Below, one piece after another: positions 1 through 6,474 of a stretch of DNA of 17,828 nucleotides. The position numbers and the translations under genes are program-made. The number at the start of each line of letters is the position of its first letter. Position 1 is the first letter of the stretch. The stretch is taken from assembly GCA_039025855.1 (NCBI GenBank), contig JBCCNL010000065.1:1-17828 (forward strand), written 5' to 3'. The notes beneath the pieces were generated by a model that was not told the DNA's origin, did not search any database, and saw only the letters and a program-made list of their open reading frames with translations. The stretch comes from JBCCOW01 sp039025855 (GTDB lineage Bacteria; Planctomycetota; Phycisphaerae; Phycisphaerales; Phycisphaeraceae).

Positions 1-1
1 C

Positions 2-469
2 CTCCTCCCGCCGCTGGGCGCCCCCAAACCACCCACCAACCGCCAGCAGCCCGAACACACCTCCCCCGACCGGCCCGCCGCAGGCTCAAAGGGCTGGCTT
101 GATCAACTCGAAGGCCCCTCCGCCACCGACCGAAACCTCTGGGACCTCCCCCCCGACGTCACCGACCCCTTCGCCACCCCCGAGCAGCGCCTCGAAGCCA
201 CCCTCAAAACCTACCGCTTCAACACCCAGCCCGGACCCCTCTTCGAATGGGCCGTCACCCAGACCGGCCTCGACGACCCCCTCTCCGCCCACACCCGCGT
301 CGAGCTCGAACAGGCCTTCCCCCGCTTCGCCCGGGACCGCGATGCCCACCTCCGCGAACTTGTCAAGCAGCTCAAGCGCTCCAACGAACACGAGTTCCTC
401 CGCAAGCTCATGAACAAAACCCAGCACCCCCCCGCCCGCTCCGCCCTCGAAAAAGCCATCCGCAACTAA
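2..469 (+). CDS. 3' end of an unrecognised gene (partial)
   Basis: An open frame runs from the window edge to a TAA at 467-469 and gives 155 residues with no in-frame ATG before residue ~140, so the start lies upstream of the window. The first ~30 residues are Pro/Gln-rich and look like a linker; the rest is charged and probably helical, with a segment near TPEQRLEATLKTYRF and a basic C-terminal helix ending EKAIRN. There are no cysteine pairs, membrane segments or catalytic motifs. Codon use (strong C in third position) matches the neighbouring real genes, which is the main reason for calling it coding. I do not recognise the family. It ends 13 nt before a dispersed palindrome and 143 nt before ligA, so it may be a separate transcription unit. 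Confidence 0.7.
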   Translation, partial: LLPPLGAPKPPTNRQQPEHTSPDRPAAGSKGWLDQLEGPSATDRNLWDLPPDVTDPFATPEQRLEATLKTYRFNTQPGPLFEWAVTQTGLDDPLSAHTRVELEQAFPRFARDRDAHLRELVKQLKRSNEHEFLRKLMNKTQHPPARSALEKAIRN

Positions 470-482
470 CCCCACCCGCCCT

Positions 483-514
483 CTCCATTTAGCCCCGGGT
501 CAATGACCCGGGGC
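483..514. repeat. Dispersed palindrome type A, copy 1 (REP-like)
   Basis: The core at 492-514 is a perfect inverted repeat with 11-bp arms, gccccgggtca and tgacccggggc, around one central A. With its 5' flank ctccattta it forms a 32-bp unit identical to 2764-2795. It lies between the upstream gene and ligA. The flank-plus-palindrome layout resembles bacterial REP elements; no T-run follows, so it is not a standard intrinsic terminator. Confidence 0.85.
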
Positions 515-599
515 CGCGCCGCCCACCACATCAATCTTCCAAAACCTATCCCGCCCGCCGGGACGCGCTATCCCATCCGCCCCACACAACCCCCACCTC

Positions 600-605
600 T
601 ACAAT
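600..605 (+). promoter_or_regulatory. Putative -10 box (TACAAT) of ligA
   Basis: TACAAT matches 5 of 6 positions of TATAAT and stands out in a C-rich background. It ends 7 nt before the GTG start, so transcription would be expected to begin at or next to the start codon (leaderless mRNA). No convincing -35 box is visible. Confidence 0.5.
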
Positions 606-612
606 CCCGCCC

Positions 613-2787
613 GTGCCTCCAACCCCCGCCCAACACGCCGCCGACCTCCGCGACCAGATCCGCCATAACGACCGCCGCTACTACGTCGAAGCCAACCCCG
701 AAATCACCGACCAGCAATACGACCAACTCATCAACGAGCTCCGCGACCTCGAATCCAAGCACCCCGACATCGTCACCCCCGACTCTCCCACCCAACGCCT
801 CGGCGACGAACTCACCGCCGGCTTCCAGACCGTCCCCCACACGGTCCCGATGCTCTCCATCGACAACACCTACAACCAGGCCGAGCTCACCGAGTGGCAC
901 GACCGCGCCCTCCGCGGCCTCGCCAAATCCAACCCCACCACCCCCACCAACGACAACCCGCTCTTCACCGAGACCGACGACCAACCGTCAGAATCCCCAC
1001 GCCTCGTCGCCGAACCCAAAGTCGACGGCGTCGCCATCGCCCTCCGCTACGAGTACGGCACCCTCACCCAGGCCCTCACCCGCGGCAACGGCAAGCAGGG
1101 CGACGACATCACCCAAAACGCCCGCACCATCCAGGCCATCCCCCTCGCCCTCACCGCTAACGACAACACCCCCACCCCCGAACTCCTCGAAGTCCGCGGC
1201 GAGGTCTTCCTCCCCAACTCCACCTTCCACGACATCAACACCAAACGCGAAGCGAATAACCAAGACCTCTTCGTCAACCCCCGCAACACCACCGCCGGCT
1301 CCCTCAAGCAGAAAGACCCCGCCAACGTCGCCAAGGGCCTCCGCTTCTTCGCCCACGGCCGAGGCGACATCCAACCCCCCGACGCCTTCGCCACCCAATC
1401 CGACCTCCTCATCGCCTTCCGCAACCTCGGCCTCCCCACCAACCCCGAAATCCAGACCGTCACCTCCCTCGACGACGCCTGGCAATACATCCAAGCCTTC
1501 AACGACAAACGCCACACCCTCGACTACGGCACCGACGGCGTCGTCCTCAAACTCGACCGCTTCGACCACCACCAATCCCTCGGCCAAACCAGCAAAGCCC
1601 CCCGCTGGTGCATCGCCTTCAAATACCCTGCCGAGCAAGCCGAGACCGTCCTCCTCGACGTCGAGCCCCAGGTCGGCAAGACCGGCAAGATCACCCCGCG
1701 TGCCGTCATGAAGCCCGTCTTCGTCGGCGGCACCACCGTCACCCACGCGTCCCTCCACAACTACGGCGAGGTCGCCCGCAAGGACATCCGCATCGGCGAC
1801 ACCGTCATCGTCGAAAAGGCCGGCGAGATCATCCCCCAGGTCGTCCGCCCCCTGCTCGACAAACGCCCCAAAGACGCCAAGCCGATCACGCCGCCCACCC
1901 ACTGCCCCGTCTGTGGCACCCCCCTCACCATCGAAGTCGTCGGCGAGGGCGACGACGCCAAAGAGACCGCCCGCTACTGCACCAACCCCGACTGCCCCGC
2001 CCAGCTCCAGCAACGCCTCATCCACTTCGCCGGCCGCGGCCAGATGGACATCGACGTCCTCGGCGAGAAGACCGTCCTCCAACTCCTCGACGCCGGGCTG
2101 CTGAAATCCATCGGCGACATCTTCCGCCTCAAGGACCGCCGCGACGAGATCATCGCCCTCGAACGCATGGCCGAGAAGAAGGCCGACAACCTCCTCCAGG
2201 GCATCGAAGATTCCAAGGCCCGCGGCCTCGCCCGCGTCCTCGCCGGCCTCACGATCCGACACGTCGGCAGCACCGTCGCCGAGCTCGTCGCCCAACGCGC
2301 CGGCTCCATGGACAAGCTCCTGTCCATGTCCATCGAAGAGCTCGACCTCGCCCAGGCCACCGGCGACCTCGACACCAAGCGCGAACAGCAAGCCCGCGAC
2401 AGCTACCAACCCGGCGAAACCGCCAAGTCCCTCCACGCCTTCCTCCACAGCGACGCCGGCCGCCACATCATCGACGACCTCCGTAACGCCGGTCTCGACC
2501 TCACCGAAGACCAACCCCACCCACCAGACCCCGCCGACCTCGACAACCCGGTGGCGGGCAAGGTCATCGTCCTCACCGGCACCCTCGACCACTTCACCCG
2601 CGACGAGCTCAAGGCCAAACTCAAAGCCCTCGGTGCCACCGTCACCGGCTCCGTCTCCTCCAAAACCAACCTCCTCATCGCCGGCGAAAAAGCCGGCTCC
2701 AAACTCACCAAAGCCCAAAACCTCGACATCGACATCTGGGACGAAGCCACCACCATCGACCGACTCCATTTAGCCCCGGGTCAATGA
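613..2787 (+). CDS. ligA: NAD+-dependent DNA ligase LigA
   Basis: LigA seals nicks in duplex DNA using NAD+ during replication and repair. The 724 residues carry the family order: an N-terminal Ia domain (RRYYVEANPEITDQQYDQL, ~residues 18-35), the adenylation domain with catalytic Lys136 in KVDGVA, an OB fold, a four-Cys zinc site (C431, C434, C456, C461), helix-hairpin-helix repeats, and a C-terminal BRCT domain (~645-716, starting near AGKVIVLTGTL). It is longer than E. coli LigA (671), partly from a Thr/Pro/Asn-rich insert just before the catalytic motif and another near residues 585-605. The GTG start is chosen because it precedes the conserved N-terminal region and follows a -10-like TACAAT by 7 nt. 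The last seven residues (718-724, LHLAPGQ) and the TGA stop are encoded by dispersed palindrome type A, so the original C-terminus has probably been replaced or extended. Confidence 0.97.
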   Translation: MPPTPAQHAADLRDQIRHNDRRYYVEANPEITDQQYDQLINELRDLESKHPDIVTPDSPTQRLGDELTAGFQTVPHTVPMLSIDNTYNQAELTEWHDRALRGLAKSNPTTPTNDNPLFTETDDQPSESPRLVAEPKVDGVAIALRYEYGTLTQALTRGNGKQGDDITQNARTIQAIPLALTANDNTPTPELLEVRGEVFLPNSTFHDINTKREANNQDLFVNPRNTTAGSLKQKDPANVAKGLRFFAHGRGDIQPPDAFATQSDLLIAFRNLGLPTNPEIQTVTSLDDAWQYIQAFNDKRHTLDYGTDGVVLKLDRFDHHQSLGQTSKAPRWCIAFKYPAEQAETVLLDVEPQVGKTGKITPRAVMKPVFVGGTTVTHASLHNYGEVARKDIRIGDTVIVEKAGEIIPQVVRPLLDKRPKDAKPITPPTHCPVCGTPLTIEVVGEGDDAKETARYCTNPDCPAQLQQRLIHFAGRGQMDIDVLGEKTVLQLLDAGLLKSIGDIFRLKDRRDEIIALERMAEKKADNLLQGIEDSKARGLARVLAGLTIRHVGSTVAELVAQRAGSMDKLLSMSIEELDLAQATGDLDTKREQQARDSYQPGETAKSLHAFLHSDAGRHIIDDLRNAGLDLTEDQPHPPDPADLDNPVAGKVIVLTGTLDHFTRDELKAKLKALGATVTGSVSSKTNLLIAGEKAGSKLTKAQNLDIDIWDEATTIDRLHLAPGQ

Positions 2788-2795
2788 CCCGGGGC
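2764..2795. repeat. Dispersed palindrome type A, copy 2, forming the ligA stop
   Basis: This 32-bp unit is identical to 483-514. The perfect inverted repeat is 2773-2795 (11-bp arms around one A). The ligA frame reads into it and terminates at TGA 2785-2787. The same bases contain an ATG (2784-2786) in the frame of the downstream macro-domain gene, giving an apparent ATGA stop/start overlap. Confidence 0.88.
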
Positions 2796-2819
2796 CCGCG
2801 CCACCAGCCACTCACTGCC

Positions 2820-3476
2820 ATGGACGACCGCCTCCTCAACCTCCTCACCGGCTCATCAAACCCCAACCCCGCCGACGCCGTACTCGACCGCATCCGCGTC
2901 GTCGTCGGCGACATCACCCAACCCGAGCCCGACTGGCACATCGACGCCATCGTCAACGCCGCCAACCCCCAGCTCGCTGGCGGCTCAGGCGTCGACGGCG
3001 CGATCCACCACGCCGCCGGCCACGACCAACTCCTCGCCTACAACCAGCAGCACCACCCCACCGGCGTCGCCACCGGCCTCGCCGTCCGCACCCCCGCCTT
3101 CAACCTCGAAGCCCGCGGCATCCACCACATCCTCCACACCGCCGGCCCGGTATGGCAGCACGAAGGCCCGCCCCCCGACAAACTCGGCGACACCCGCGAA
3201 GACAACCTCCTCGCCTCCGCCTACATGCGCTGCCTCGACCTCGCCGCCGAGCACCACGTCACCGGCCTCGCCTTCCCAGCAGTTTCCACCGGCGTCTACG
3301 GCTTCCCCAAACCCCGCGCCGCCCGCATCGCCTTCGCCCACGTCCACGGCACCCTCCTCCGCGCCGAGCTTCCCCAACACGTCGTCTTCGTCTGCTTCTC
3401 CCAAGACGACGCCGAACACTACCGCGAAGCCATCCAGACCCGCAATGAATGGATGCTCGCACGCAAGCGTGTCTAA
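2820..3476 (+). CDS. Macro-domain protein, probable O-acetyl-ADP-ribose deacetylase / ADP-ribosyl hydrolase (YmdB type)
   Basis: Macro domains bind ADP-ribose; the YmdB/MacroD branch hydrolyses O-acetyl-ADP-ribose and mono-ADP-ribosyl esters. With the ATG at 2820 the product is 218 aa. The signature IVNAANPQLAGGSGVDGAI begins at Ile44 and has Asn49 and Asp59 at the same 10-residue spacing as the catalytic Asn/Asp of E. coli YmdB. The phosphate-binding loop STGVYGFP starts at Ser156. The ATG at 2784 (12 residues longer) would overlap the ligA stop as ATGA, but those codons lie in the dispersed palindrome and its 3' flank, so I prefer 2820. Spacing to ligA makes co-transcription likely, pairing an NAD+-consuming ligase with an ADP-ribose enzyme, although a direct functional link is only inference. 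No DarT-like toxin lies beside it. The stop overlaps the trmL stop by four bases (CTAA). Confidence 0.92.
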   Translation: MDDRLLNLLTGSSNPNPADAVLDRIRVVVGDITQPEPDWHIDAIVNAANPQLAGGSGVDGAIHHAAGHDQLLAYNQQHHPTGVATGLAVRTPAFNLEARGIHHILHTAGPVWQHEGPPPDKLGDTREDNLLASAYMRCLDLAAEHHVTGLAFPAVSTGVYGFPKPRAARIAFAHVHGTLLRAELPQHVVFVCFSQDDAEHYREAIQTRNEWMLARKRV

Positions 3477-3964
3477 CCCCGCTCCTTCATCATCTCCCAT
3501 TTAGCCGGAAACCCCTCCGCCTTCGCCAGCCCCGTCGCGAGCATGATCGCTGCCGTGTTCGCCACGTTGAACGACCGCACCCGCCCAGGGATCGGGATGT
3601 GCAACCGCCGATCCGCAAATCGTTCGTGCCACGCCTTCGGCAGCCCCTCCGTCTCCGACCCCAACACCAGCACATCCCCCGCCGCGTACTCGGCCCGGTC
3701 AAACCGCGTCTGCCCAAACTTGGTAACCAGCCAAGGCCGACGCCCCTGTTTCTCCATCCAACCCAGAAACGCCTCCGGGCTCGTGTGCTCGGTCAACCTC
3801 AAATCCTCCCAATAGTCCAACCCCGCCCGCTTGACCTTCTTCTCCGACAGGTCCACGAGGCTCGGCCCGATGATGTGCAGCGGCGTGTCAAACCCCACGC
3901 ACGTCCGCGCAATATTCCCCACGTTCTGCGGGATCCGCGGCTGATACAGAGCCAGGTCAAACAT
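3473..3964 (-). CDS. trmL: tRNA (cytidine(34)-2'-O)-methyltransferase TrmL
   Basis: TrmL is a small SPOUT-class enzyme that 2'-O-methylates the wobble base of tRNA-Leu with S-adenosylmethionine. The sequence shows the TrmL pattern in order: LYQPRIPQNVGNIARTC near the N-terminus, KKVKRAGLDYWEDL, the SAM knot motifs VLGSETEGLPKAW and IPIPGRVRSFNVANTAAIML, and a short basic C-terminus. From ATG 3964 the protein is 163 aa, close to the usual ~157. A GTG at 3997 would add 11 residues (frame otherwise unchanged); I prefer the ATG because family members start just before the LYxPxIPxN motif and because a TATGGT hexamer ends 6 nt upstream of it. The gene is divergent from the phosphoesterase and convergent with the macro-domain gene, sharing CTAA as stop codons on both strands. 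Confidence 0.94.
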   Translation of the reverse strand: MFDLALYQPRIPQNVGNIARTCVGFDTPLHIIGPSLVDLSEKKVKRAGLDYWEDLRLTEHTSPEAFLGWMEKQGRRPWLVTKFGQTRFDRAEYAAGDVLVLGSETEGLPKAWHERFADRRLHIPIPGRVRSFNVANTAAIMLATGLAKAEGFPAKWEMMKERG

Positions 3965-3970
3965 CCCCAC

Positions 3971-3976
3971 ACCATA
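3971..3976 (-). promoter_or_regulatory. Putative -10 box (TATGGT) of trmL
   Basis: On the minus strand TATGGT ends 6 nt before the ATG at 3964. It fits the TANNNT pattern and the spacing seen upstream of three other genes here, implying a leaderless transcript. If the GTG at 3997 were the true start this hexamer would lie inside the gene. Confidence 0.35.
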
Positions 3977-4000
3977 CGGCGTATCAACCTCCACCACGCC

Positions 4001-4006
4001 TATCGT
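4001..4006 (+). promoter_or_regulatory. Putative -10 box (TATCGT) of the metallophosphoesterase gene
   Basis: TATCGT fits TANNNT and ends 8 nt before the ATG at 4015. The flanks are C-rich, there is no Shine-Dalgarno sequence between it and the start, and no clear -35 box. Same arrangement as upstream of ligA and the DUF2752 gene. Confidence 0.4.
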
Positions 4007-4014
4007 TCCCCGCC

Positions 4015-5262
4015 ATGCGCATCGCCATCTTCTTCCTCATCATCGCCGGCATCCCCGCCCTGACCCTCGCCTACTGGTGGTGGGCCGACCGCCGGCTGCG
4101 CCCCCTCCCCGGAGCACGCTGGTATCGCCTCGCCCTCGCCGTCTTCTCCCTGGCGACCGTCATCGCCTTCGGCTCCATCGTCGGAACCCGCATCTACAGC
4201 TCCTTAACCGGGAACTACACCGAGTTCGCCCTGCCCAAAGCCTGGCAGGCCCTCGTCATGATGTGGGGCCTCATCATCCTGCCCTTCATCGCCGTCCCGC
4301 TCATGGGAGCCGTCGGCCTCAAAAACCTTGGCGTCTGGATCACTCGTCGATTCAAACCCAAATCAGAACACGACGCCGTCGCCACCGAAGACGCACGCGA
4401 ACCCGCCACCGACGACGCAACCAAAACCGTCTCCCGCCGGGACCTCCTCCGCGCCACCCTCGCCGGTGCCCCCGCCGTCGCCACCCTCGGCGCGACCCTC
4501 TACTCCATCCCCCAGCTCAACCGCTTCCGCATCCGCGAAATTACCCTCAACCTCCCGTCTCTCCCCCAAGCCCTCGACGGCCTCACTATCGCACAGCTCT
4601 CCGACACCCACGTCGGCCGACTGACCAACGGCTCCGTCCTCGCCGACATCGCCAAAGCCACCAACGACCTCCAGGCCGACCTCGTTGTCTCCACCGGCGA
4701 CCTCATCAACCACAACCCCAAAGACCTGCCCACCGCGATCCGCATGCTCGACCAGCTCGACCGACGCTCGGGCCTCGCCATCATCGAGGGCAACCACGAC
4801 CTGTTCATGGACCGCGCCCTCGGCCAGGGCTCCTTCCACCGCGGCATGCGCGACGCCCACATGCCCCTGCTCGTCGATGAAACACAGACCTTCATCGTCC
4901 GCGGCCAGAAGGTCCAAATCCTCGGCGCCCGCTGGTCCAACGACCGCTGGGACCGCCCCATCGCCAACCTCCTCGAACAACGCGACCCCGACGCCTTCCC
5001 GATCCTCCTTGACCACCACCCCCACGCCTTCGACGCCGCCGCCGACGCCGGCCTCCCCCTCACCCTCGCCGGCCACACCCACGGCGGCCAGCTCCACCTC
5101 ACCCACGAGTTCGGCCCCGGCCCCCTCATGTACAAGTACTGGTCGGGCCACTACACCCAGAACAACGCCCACCTCGTCGTCTCCAACGGCACCGGCAACT
5201 GGTTCCCCCTCCGCACCAACGCCCCCGCCGAGATCATCCACCTCACCCTCCGCTCAGCCTAA
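4015..5262 (+). CDS. Membrane-anchored calcineurin-like metallophosphoesterase (YkuE/YaeI type)
   Basis: Enzymes of this family are dimetal phosphoesterases acting outside the cytoplasmic membrane, often on phospholipid or lipid-A-related substrates; the substrate here is unknown. The 415-aa protein begins with three hydrophobic segments (~4-22, 40-58, 80-104), then a charged linker, then a Tat-like twin-arginine motif SRRDLL (Arg141-Arg142) leading into another hydrophobic stretch (~144-165). The phosphoesterase domain follows with all metal-binding motifs: SDTHVG (Asp197, His199), STGDL (Asp229), EGNHD (Asn260, His261), LLDHHPH, and GHTHGGQL (His354, His356). An internal RR motif after extra transmembrane helices is known in related membrane phosphoesterases, so Tat use is possible but not certain. 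It has its own promoter-like box and is followed by dispersed palindrome type B. Confidence 0.92.
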   Translation: MRIAIFFLIIAGIPALTLAYWWWADRRLRPLPGARWYRLALAVFSLATVIAFGSIVGTRIYSSLTGNYTEFALPKAWQALVMMWGLIILPFIAVPLMGAVGLKNLGVWITRRFKPKSEHDAVATEDAREPATDDATKTVSRRDLLRATLAGAPAVATLGATLYSIPQLNRFRIREITLNLPSLPQALDGLTIAQLSDTHVGRLTNGSVLADIAKATNDLQADLVVSTGDLINHNPKDLPTAIRMLDQLDRRSGLAIIEGNHDLFMDRALGQGSFHRGMRDAHMPLLVDETQTFIVRGQKVQILGARWSNDRWDRPIANLLEQRDPDAFPILLDHHPHAFDAAADAGLPLTLAGHTHGGQLHLTHEFGPGPLMYKYWSGHYTQNNAHLVVSNGTGNWFPLRTNAPAEIIHLTLRSA

Positions 5263-5297
5263 CCCACCACCCCACCCCTCCCCACCTCACCCCACAA

Positions 5298-5325
5298 CCG
5301 AAGCCCACGGATTTCATCCGTGGGC
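5298..5325. repeat. Dispersed palindrome type B, copy 1 (REP-like)
   Basis: Perfect 10-bp arms gcccacggat (5303-5312) and atccgtgggc (5316-5325) flank a ttc loop. The 16 bases 5298-5313, including the 5' flank ccgaa, are identical to 8941-8956. It lies between the phosphoesterase stop and the DUF2752 operon, where it could act as a transcript-end hairpin; there is no T-run. Confidence 0.82.
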
Positions 5326-5341
5326 CAGCCCCGGCAACCGA

Positions 5342-5347
5342 TAAACT
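5342..5347 (+). promoter_or_regulatory. Putative -10 box (TAAACT) of the DUF2752-lipoprotein operon
   Basis: TAAACT lies in the AT-rich patch gataaactat, the only one in this otherwise GC-rich spacer, and ends 6 nt before the ATG at 5354. It matches TANNNT and leaves no room for a leader or Shine-Dalgarno site. Confidence 0.42.
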
Positions 5348-5353
5348 ATCCCC

Positions 5354-5833
5354 ATGCCGGCACCGCCCTCCAACCCGCCCGCCACCCCGCGCCCCGCTTC
5401 CGGCCTCAACCCCCACCACGCCCCCCAGCGCCCCCTCGCCCTCGTCCTGTTCCTCCCCGCCGCCACACTCCTGACCACCGCCGCACTCCTCGCCCCCAAC
5501 CCCGACGGCCACGGCACCCACACCTCCCTCGGCCTCGCCCCCTGCGGGCTCCTCCAAGCCACCGGCATCCCCTGCCCCACCTGCGGCATGACCACCGCCT
5601 TCGCACTCGCCGCAGACGCCAGCCTCCTCCAGTCCCTACTCACCCAGCCCCTCGGCTTCCTCCTCGCCCTCGCCACCGCCTGCGTCGTCATCGTTTCCGG
5701 CTACGCCCTCGTCACCGGCATGCGACTCCAGCCCCTCATCGATGCCGTCCTCCAGCCCCGCACTTTCTGGGTCTTCGCCGCCCTCACCGTCCTCGCCTGG
5801 GCCTACACCATCGCCCGTATGCAACTCGCCTGA
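5354..5833 (+). CDS. DUF2752 family membrane protein
   Basis: The 159-aa product has the DUF2752 signature: a Pro/Gly region followed by PCPTCGMTTAF, with Cys74 and Cys77 in a CPxCG motif, plus an upstream Cys in APCGLL. A Pro-rich cytosolic-type N-terminus (~1-25) precedes about three hydrophobic segments (~29-47, 95-118, 136-155). The family has no established biochemical role; the CxxC pair suggests metal or redox chemistry but that is inference. It is the first gene of a tight plus-strand operon, with the first lipoprotein gene starting 11 nt after its stop. The start is fixed by the -10-like TAAACT just upstream and the absence of other in-frame starts before the first hydrophobic segment. 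Confidence 0.85.
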   Translation: MPAPPSNPPATPRPASGLNPHHAPQRPLALVLFLPAATLLTTAALLAPNPDGHGTHTSLGLAPCGLLQATGIPCPTCGMTTAFALAADASLLQSLLTQPLGFLLALATACVVIVSGYALVTGMRLQPLIDAVLQPRTFWVFAALTVLAWAYTIARMQLA

Positions 5834-5844
5834 CCCCCACCGAC

Positions 5845-6471
5845 ATGCCGCGCCGCAACCCCCTCATCCTCCTGCTCGCCGTCGCACTGCTCAGCCTCAC
5901 CGCCTGCGCCAACATCCCCGGCCAGGTGACCTACGCCACCGTCGATGCCCGCTACACCGACCTCGCCGGCAAGTCCGTCGCCGTCATGGTCGCCGCCGAC
6001 CCCTTCATCGACCGACGCCACCCCCAGGCCCGCGAGAACATCATGGGCGCCGTCGCCCGCTCCATCGTCAGCGAGGTCGAAGGCGCCCGCGTCGTCAACC
6101 CCCGCGACCTCGTCCAGTACCAGGAAGACAACCCCACCTGGACCACCGTCACCCCCTCCACCCTGATCACCGCCCTCAAGGTCGACCGCCTCATCCTCAT
6201 CGACATCGCCGAGTACCGCACCTCCGAGCCGGGCGACCGCACCACCAAACGCGGCGTCATCACCGGTGCCGTCTCTGTCTACGAAGCCGAAGCCAGCGAC
6301 CCCGACGAGATGGCCCTCAACGTCCCCGTCTCCGTCCAATACCCCCGCGAAACCCAGACCAAGATCGGACGCTTCAACGCCAGCGACGAGAGCATCGAGC
6401 TCGCCACCGTCAAGGAGTTCACCCTCCGAGCCGGCGGCGTCTTCTTCGAGCACCAGATCGAGGTCGACTGA
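5845..6471 (+). CDS. Predicted lipoprotein, possibly CsgG/DUF799-like fold (lipoprotein 1)
   Basis: The 208-aa product starts with a short basic n-region (MPRRN), a hydrophobic core and a good lipobox LTAC, so it should be cleaved before Cys21 and lipid-anchored. The mature part has an alternating pattern (KSVAVMVAADPF, RDLVQY at 87-92, VDRLILIDIAEY at 113-124), consistent with an alpha/beta fold like the CsgG- or DUF799-type lipoproteins; that assignment is a guess from pattern alone. It shares order and spacing of these blocks with the next gene product, so the two look like tandem paralogues. ATG 5845 is 11 nt after the DUF2752 stop and 3 nt separate its stop from the next ATG, so the genes are surely co-transcribed. 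No enzyme motif is visible. Confidence 0.85.
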   Translation: MPRRNPLILLLAVALLSLTACANIPGQVTYATVDARYTDLAGKSVAVMVAADPFIDRRHPQARENIMGAVARSIVSEVEGARVVNPRDLVQYQEDNPTWTTVTPSTLITALKVDRLILIDIAEYRTSEPGDRTTKRGVITGAVSVYEAEASDPDEMALNVPVSVQYPRETQTKIGRFNASDESIELATVKEFTLRAGGVFFEHQIEVD

Positions 6472-6474
6472 CCC

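Noticed and set aside
503..1711. A 402-codon plus-strand frame overlapping ligA
   Set aside because: The product is almost pure Ser/Pro/Thr/Ala low complexity from an offset frame of ligA; the ligA frame has all the conserved motifs.
988..2769. A 593-codon open frame on the minus strand opposite ligA
   Set aside because: It is the antisense shadow of ligA: composition is nearly all Gly/Val/Glu/Asp/Ala, as expected from reading a C-biased gene backwards, and no family motif is visible.
2820..3476. DarTG-like toxin-antitoxin module around the macro domain
   Set aside because: Neither neighbour (LigA, TrmL) is a DarT-type ADP-ribosyltransferase, and the macro domain is of the YmdB type by its N/D signature.
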